A DNA stretch of 29,146 nt from an uncultured Pigmentiphaga sp. GTDB lineage: Bacteria > Pseudomonadota > Gammaproteobacteria > Burkholderiales > Burkholderiaceae_B. Location: contig CALAGD010000104.1 of assembly GCA_937891425.1 (NCBI GenBank), forward strand, positions 1 to 29,146. The letters are read 5' to 3'. The number at the start of each line of letters is the position of its first letter. Position 1 is the stretch's first letter. Below, piece after piece: positions 25,335-29,146 of this stretch. A program made the position numbers and the translations under genes. The notes beneath the pieces are model-generated. The model did not search any database. It worked only from the letters and a program-made list of their open reading frames with translations, and was not told the origin of the DNA.

Positions 25335-25451
25335 GCGACGTCCTTCCGTTCTGTCGGGCACGAAAATTATTTAATGAGAATAACAATTTCCGCAAGCCAC
25401 GCCAATCGTCAGCGACGCGGGTCGAGGAGGACCCTGGGCACAAGACCGGTA
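25335..25451 (-). promoter_or_regulatory. AT-rich promoter region of the acetoacetyl-CoA synthetase gene
   Basis: This 117-base gap follows rdgC and contains the most AT-rich stretch of the window (25361-25392). Reading the minus strand, TTGCGG is followed by an 18-base spacer and AATAAT (ending at about 25365), a plausible sigma70 pair. TGAGAAT on the plus strand within it resembles half of a Fur-type site, but the second half is poor. The promoter is likely; the operator is speculative. Confidence 0.4.
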
Positions 25452-26354
25452 TCAGGGCGCGGCCTTCTTCTCTCCGCCCAGCACGTCGACGAGGGCGTCG
25501 ATCATCTGGCTGAGTTCGCCGGTCATGAGAGTGAACTCGTTGTCGAAGCGTTCGGCCTCGTCGCCGGCCGCAACGTCGGTGTTCTCCTGGATGACATCGA
25601 GGGGCGTCACGCGCTTGATGGCGAGGGTTTCGGTCAGCACGAACGATACGCGGTCGGCCCAGGTGAGCGCCAGGCGGGTGCACAGTTTGCCGCGCTCAAT
25701 GTGACGCCGCACGTCGTCCGCCTCGACGGTGTGGCGTACGTAGCGCACGGTGGCCTTGCTCTGGGTGGGCGAGCGCAGTTCAGCTTCCTGATCGATGCTG
25801 AAACCCGCAGGGGCCATGTCATCGGCCAGCCACCCCGTCATCGCGCTGGTCGGCGAAACCTGCGTCTGCAACAGGCGCGCGCCCTGTCCGTCGAGCGCCT
25901 TGCTGAGAAACTGCATGATCTCGTCGCAGCGTGTGCTGCTGGCCGCATCGATGACCAGCCGCCCCCTGGTGGGATCGATCCATACCGCCGTATCACGCCA
26001 GACGCTGAACGCGCGCGGCAGCAGTTCGTCGGTGACGGCTTCCTTGATTTCTCGCATCTGCTTGCGACCGGGCTTGTAACCCTGCTGTGTTTCGATATCG
26101 AGCGCGCGCTCGCGTGCAACCTGGTTGACCACGGAGGCTGGCAGCAGCTTCTTCTCGCTGCGGAACGCGAGGAGGTAGTGGCCGGCCACGGCATGCACCA
26201 GCTGGGCTTCGCCGCGTGGAGCGATCCAGCCGTACCGCTGCTTCTCCAGGGTGGAGCTGGCGTTGAAAACCTGGGATCGAAGCCGCTCTTCGAGTTGAGC
26301 GGCGTCGAGTTGGAAAGCATCGAGTCGGTAGACGTGCAGATTCTTGAACCACAT
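25452..26354 (-). CDS. rdgC: Recombination-associated protein RdgC
   Basis: This gene encodes a 300-residue protein of the RdgC family, a ring-forming DNA-binding protein associated with the nucleoid that restrains RecA-dependent recombination. The N-terminus MWFKNLHVYRLD is the family signature, followed by RYGWIAPRG (about 40-48), LLPASVVNQ and KPGRKQMREIKEAV (about 94-107), all typical. The length is close to the 303 residues of the E. coli protein. I chose the ATG at 26354; it has only a weak ribosome site, and a TTG four codons upstream gives no advantage. The gene stands apart from the metabolic operons and looks like ordinary housekeeping content. The stop is 117 bases before the acetoacetyl-CoA synthetase start. 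Confidence 0.95.
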   Translation of the reverse strand: MWFKNLHVYRLDAFQLDAAQLEERLRSQVFNASSTLEKQRYGWIAPRGEAQLVHAVAGHYLLAFRSEKKLLPASVVNQVARERALDIETQQGYKPGRKQMREIKEAVTDELLPRAFSVWRDTAVWIDPTRGRLVIDAASSTRCDEIMQFLSKALDGQGARLLQTQVSPTSAMTGWLADDMAPAGFSIDQEAELRSPTQSKATVRYVRHTVEADDVRRHIERGKLCTRLALTWADRVSFVLTETLAIKRVTPLDVIQENTDVAAGDEAERFDNEFTLMTGELSQMIDALVDVLGGEKKAAP

Positions 26355-26479
26355 GGCGGCAACCAAGGCAAAGGGCCGATTCTAACCGCCATACGGTCAA
26401 GAGCGCGCCGGCCTGCCTGCCGGCCACACGGCGGGTGAAACGCGGGGAGCAGTCCCGGAGGCCGCCGCGAAAAGCAGGG

Positions 26480-26734
26480 TTAAGGTGTCCAGTGCTCGAC
26501 TGACCAGTCGCGCACAGTTCGCTTGGCTGGCTGGTTGGCATGCGGCGTGTTGGCGTTGCGGGTGGCACTGGACACGGCGCGCCCGTCGCCCTGGGCACGG
26601 GCATCTTCCTGCAGCTTCTGGGGGGGTGGGGTTGCGCCGGTCTTGTTGAGCGGATCGGATGCGGGATCGTGCGGAGAGCGGGTAGGGTTGTCGGATGCGA
26701 CCGCGGTGTGACGGATGGGCGGAATGTACACCAT
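26480..26734 (-). CDS. Small hypothetical protein, 84 residues
   Basis: I do not recognise this protein. It is 84 residues, hydrophilic and rich in Pro, Ala, Asn, Thr and Arg, beginning MVYIPPIRHT and ending VRDWSVEHWTP, with no transmembrane segment, signal peptide or enzyme motif. It looks intrinsically disordered apart from possibly structured ends. The ATG at 26734 has GAGG nine bases upstream, which supports it being translated. It is divergent from the dodecin gene, sharing a 122-base intergenic region, and precedes rdgC by 125 bases. A dyad-like GCCGGC-CTGCCT-GCCGGC at 26407-26424 lies downstream without a U-run. That it is a real gene is likely but not certain. Confidence 0.6.
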   Translation of the reverse strand: MVYIPPIRHTAVASDNPTRSPHDPASDPLNKTGATPPPQKLQEDARAQGDGRAVSSATRNANTPHANQPAKRTVRDWSVEHWTP

Positions 26735-26856
26735 GGAAATTGCCTCGTGTGCGTTGATGGGTGGGTGGACGGGGCCTTGCACGACGCGTGCCCGGAGCGG
26801 GCGCAATAAATGCTGAGCAGCGTGCTCCTTCACCAGGCATGAAAAGGGAGCAGGCC
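26735..26856. promoter_or_regulatory. Divergent intergenic region between the hypothetical gene and dodecin
   Basis: This 122-base region must carry promoters in both directions. On the plus strand TTGCAC occurs near 26778, but the nearest AT-rich hexamer, in GCGCAATAAATG, is about 21 bases away, which is too long for a confident pair. Just upstream of the dodecin ATG lies AAAAGGGAG, a good ribosome site. Confidence 0.4.
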
Positions 26857-27063
26857 ATGTCCGAACACGTTTACAAGAAGATCGAGCTGGTCGGGTCGTC
26901 GACCGTTTCGAGCGATGACGCAGTCCGCAATGCACTGGCGCGCGCATCAGCGACCCTGCGCAACCTCGACTGGTTCGAGGTGACGGAAGTGCGAGGCCAC
27001 ATAGCGGATGGCGCGGTGAGGCACTGGCAGGTAGTGTTGAAGGTGGGCATGCGGCTCGAATGA
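26857..27063 (+). CDS. Dodecin, flavin-binding protein
   Basis: This gene encodes a 68-residue dodecin, a small protein that assembles into a hollow dodecamer and binds flavins, thought to buffer FMN or its breakdown products. The whole protein matches the family layout: a first strand HVYKKIELVGSS, a helix SSDDAVRNALARASATLRNLDW, then WFEVTEVRGHIADGAV and the last strand HWQVVLKVGMRLE. The Trp in NLDWFEV and the Gln in HWQV are the residues that line the flavin pocket in characterised members. I chose the ATG at 26857, preceded by GGGAG at good spacing; an in-frame start at 26761 would add unrelated sequence. The next gene starts 44 bases downstream on the same strand, so they may share a transcript. 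Confidence 0.95.
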   Translation: MSEHVYKKIELVGSSTVSSDDAVRNALARASATLRNLDWFEVTEVRGHIADGAVRHWQVVLKVGMRLE

Positions 27064-27106
27064 AGCAGGAGGACTGACAGGAACGCCCCTTGCTGGACAC
27101 GGCGCC

Positions 27107-27871
27107 ATGACTGAATCATCGGCGCCGCTTTCCTTGAAGATCATCACGCTCAATGCGCACAAGGGTTTTACGGTATTCAACCGCCGCTTCATCCTGCACG
27201 AATTGCGAGCCGCGGTACGCACGGTGGGAGCGGATCTGGTCTTCCTGCAGGAAGTACTTGGCAGTCACGAGCACCACTCGACGCACTACGCCAACTGGCC
27301 CGATAACCCCCAGTACGAATTTTTGGCGGATACTATCTGGACGCAGTACGCCTATGGCCGCAATGCGGTCTACCCACATGGGCATCACGGGAACGCACTG
27401 CTCTCACGTTTCCCCATCGTTCATACGGAAAACTGCGATGTGTCCGTGGGAGGGCCGGAGAAGCGCGGTCTGCTGCATTGTGTCATGCACATTCCCGAAC
27501 GGGAGTTGCAGGTGCATGCGATCTGTGTTCACCTGGGTTTACGCGAGTCGCATCGGCAGCGGCAGTTGGAACTGATGTGCGATCTGGTCAACAGGAAGGT
27601 GCCTGTGGATGCACCTTTGGTGATCGCAGGCGATTTCAACGACTGGCGACGGCGGGCCCACGCCTATCTGGCCCGGCGCCTGCATCTCAAGGAAGCTTTT
27701 CTGAACCGGGCTGGCAGCCTGCCACGCACCTTTCCCGCCCGCTGGCCTCTCTTGAAACTGGACCGTATTTACGTCCGCAATCTGCATGTCGAGAAAGCGC
27801 AAGTGCTGACGGGGCGACCATGGTCGCACCTGTCCGATCACGCGCCTCTCGTTGCCAGGGTAGCAATATGA
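27107..27871 (+). CDS. Endonuclease/exonuclease/phosphatase-family protein, YbhP-like
   Basis: This gene encodes a 254-residue metal-dependent hydrolase of the endonuclease/exonuclease/phosphatase fold. Active-site positions are visible: N16 in TLNAHKG, E49 in VFLQEV, H142 in CVHLGL, D176 and N178 in AGDFNDW, D219 in LDRIYV, and D244/H245 in LSDHAPL. The family acts on phosphodiesters or phosphomonoesters of nucleic acids, lipids or inositides, and the substrate here cannot be read from sequence. Its stop overlaps the start of the following ClsB-like gene as ATGA. In E. coli the ybhP-clsB-ybhN gene order is the same, so a lipid-related role is a reasonable inference. The ATG at 27107 has only a weak ribosome site, although an AGGAGG lies farther up at 27067-27072 with no in-frame start near it. 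Confidence 0.9.
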   Translation: MTESSAPLSLKIITLNAHKGFTVFNRRFILHELRAAVRTVGADLVFLQEVLGSHEHHSTHYANWPDNPQYEFLADTIWTQYAYGRNAVYPHGHHGNALLSRFPIVHTENCDVSVGGPEKRGLLHCVMHIPERELQVHAICVHLGLRESHRQRQLELMCDLVNRKVPVDAPLVIAGDFNDWRRRAHAYLARRLHLKEAFLNRAGSLPRTFPARWPLLKLDRIYVRNLHVEKAQVLTGRPWSHLSDHAPLVARVAI

Positions 27872-29103
27872 GCATGTATACGGTGTGGAGAGAAGGTAAT
27901 CAGATTCGTTTGCTGGAAAACGGGGAAGAATTTTTTCCGGCCGTGTTCCGCGCAATCGAGCAAGCCCAGCATGAGGTGCTCATTGAAACCTTCATTCTTT
28001 TCGAAGACAAGGTGGGGCTTGAGCTGCTGCGAGTGATGGTGGCGGCGGCGCGGCGCGGGGTGCACATCACCGTGACCGTGGACGACTACGGTTCGCCAGG
28101 TTTCTCCGAGGAGTTCCTAGCGACCATCCGCGACGCGGGCATACGTTTGCTGGTATTCGATCCCAAACCACGCGCGTTTGGCATGCGTACCAACCTTTTC
28201 CGGCGGCTGCATCGCAAGATCGTGGTCGTCGACCGTGAGATCGGCTTTATCGGCGGCATCAACTATGCCGCGGACCATCTGTCGGACTACGGACCAGAAG
28301 CGAAGCAGGACTATGCCGTGGAACTGCGCGGACCAATCGTGGGCGACCTGCATCACGCGGTGCTCGCCCTGATCGAGCGCGGAGCGCGTGGCCGGGTGCC
28401 GCGTCGACCCTTGCGCGATCCGGCGGCGGGCATACCATACGCCGGCGACGCCACCGTGGCCCTTCTGGTGCGCGACAACGATTACCACCGCAACGACATC
28501 GAATGGCATTACCGAATGGCAATCCGCCTGGCGCAAAAGCGAGTCATCATTGCGAACGCATACTTCCTGCCCGGGTACCGGTTGCTGCGAGAACTTGCCA
28601 AGGCGGCGCGGCGGGGCGTTCAGGTACACCTCATCCTGCAGGGCCAGCCCGACATGCCTTGGGTGCGTGCCACCAGCACATTGCTCTACGACTATCTGCT
28701 CGACAAGGGTGTACATATCCACGAGTACTGCCAGCGCCCGCTGCATGGGAAAGTGGCACTGGTGGACGACGAGTGGAGCACGGTGGGATCGAGCAATCTC
28801 GACCCTTTGAGTCTGTCGCTCAACCTAGAAGCCAACGTGGCGATACGCGACCGCGAATTTACCCAGCACCTGGCCCAGCGCCTGGAGGTGCTCATGAAGG
28901 AACATTGTCGGGCGGTGCGGCCCGCGCACAGGCACGGCCGTGGAGTCTGGCGCCTGGCGGCGGGTTTCCTGGTATTCCACTTCCTGCGCCGCTTCCCCTC
29001 GTGGTCGGGGTGGCTGCCGGCGCATCGACCTTCGCTGGTTGAGGCGGAAACCGTGGCTCCCGCCAGCGTCGTGGCCAAGCAGCGGGAGCAGGGGGTGGTC
29101 TGA
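27868..29103 (+). CDS. clsB: Cardiolipin synthase B-type phospholipase D family protein
   Basis: This gene encodes a 411-residue protein of the phospholipase D superfamily, near the 413 residues of E. coli ClsB, which joins phospholipids to make cardiolipin at the inner membrane. Both HKD motifs are present: H115, K117 and D122 in LHRKIVVVD, and H293, K295 and D300 in LHGKVALVD, followed by GSSNLDPLSLSLNLEANV. There is no N-terminal transmembrane anchor, as in ClsB rather than ClsA. A short hydrophobic or amphipathic stretch near 360-376 could contact the membrane. The ATG at 27868 overlaps the preceding stop as ATGA. A long in-frame open stretch upstream (from 27478) overlaps the YbhP-like gene and is an artefact. 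The next gene lies mostly outside the window. Confidence 0.93.
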   Translation: MSMYTVWREGNQIRLLENGEEFFPAVFRAIEQAQHEVLIETFILFEDKVGLELLRVMVAAARRGVHITVTVDDYGSPGFSEEFLATIRDAGIRLLVFDPKPRAFGMRTNLFRRLHRKIVVVDREIGFIGGINYAADHLSDYGPEAKQDYAVELRGPIVGDLHHAVLALIERGARGRVPRRPLRDPAAGIPYAGDATVALLVRDNDYHRNDIEWHYRMAIRLAQKRVIIANAYFLPGYRLLRELAKAARRGVQVHLILQGQPDMPWVRATSTLLYDYLLDKGVHIHEYCQRPLHGKVALVDDEWSTVGSSNLDPLSLSLNLEANVAIRDREFTQHLAQRLEVLMKEHCRAVRPAHRHGRGVWRLAAGFLVFHFLRRFPSWSGWLPAHRPSLVEAETVAPASVVAKQREQGVV

Positions 29104-29146
29104 ACACGCCAGGCGGTGCCCTGGGGCATCGTCCGTGGTTCATTCC

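Noticed and set aside
26407..26424. GCCGGC repeat pair as a terminator of the 84-residue gene
   Set aside because: GCCGGC is self-complementary and common in this GC-rich DNA; no U-run follows.
24537..26438. 633-codon plus-strand open frame opposite rdgC and the acetoacetyl-CoA synthetase gene
   Set aside because: It spans two well-supported genes and their promoter on the opposite strand and has no recognisable domain.
27478..27867. In-frame upstream extension of ClsB
   Set aside because: It overlaps the YbhP-like gene, whose own motifs are complete; the ClsB family begins at 27868.
29100..29146. Possible start of a further plus-strand gene overlapping the ClsB stop
   Set aside because: The frame from CTG at 29100 stays open to the edge, but no ATG, GTG or TTG starts it and only about 15 residues are visible.
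1..29146. CRISPR arrays, tRNA or rRNA genes, insertion sequences, prophage
   Set aside because: No regularly spaced repeats, cloverleaf-like genes, transposase or phage motifs were seen on either strand.

Overview
The window is high-GC DNA from a proteobacterium. RdgC, a hybrid histidine kinase, acetoacetyl-CoA synthetase and the style of the genes point to Betaproteobacteria, probably Burkholderiales and perhaps Alcaligenaceae; this is an inference from gene content, not a database match. I see no rRNA, tRNA, CRISPR array, transposase or phage gene.

Almost everything from 41 to 26734 is on the minus strand. The core (3377-22857, about 19.5 kb) is one compact eight-gene operon for alpha-glucan and trehalose metabolism, transcribed in the order glgA, glgE, treS-maltokinase fusion, glgB, glgX, treZ, malQ, treY. 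Five of the seven junctions are 4-base ATGA stop/start overlaps, one is a 19-base overlap, and only glgA-glgE has a gap (62 bases). Together the enzymes form a closed circuit. Glucan is debranched (GlgX), reshuffled (MalQ) and turned into trehalose (TreY, TreZ). Trehalose is isomerised to maltose and phosphorylated to maltose-1-phosphate (TreS-Mak). Maltose-1-phosphate is polymerised to linear glucan (GlgE) and branched (GlgB). GlgA adds glucan from a sugar nucleotide. No glgC, glgP or otsAB lies in the window.

Downstream of treY, on the same strand, are a soluble PAS hybrid histidine kinase, a hemerythrin-like HHE protein and a LuxR-type regulator without a receiver domain. Upstream of glgA is a roughly 490-base non-coding leader with a perfect 21-base dyad, then acetoacetyl-CoA synthetase, rdgC and an 84-residue hypothetical protein. 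At the right edge, divergently on the plus strand, are a dodecin, an endonuclease/exonuclease/phosphatase-family protein (YbhP-like) and a ClsB-like cardiolipin synthase, the last two overlapping by ATGA.

The most unusual item is GlgE. It is about 1095 residues instead of about 660, because an extra N-terminal domain looks like a decayed copy of its own GH13 barrel, with the nucleophile and acid/base positions replaced. The consolidation of two glucan/trehalose gene sets into one coupled operon, and a TTG start with a perfect Shine-Dalgarno for its first gene, are also worth attention.
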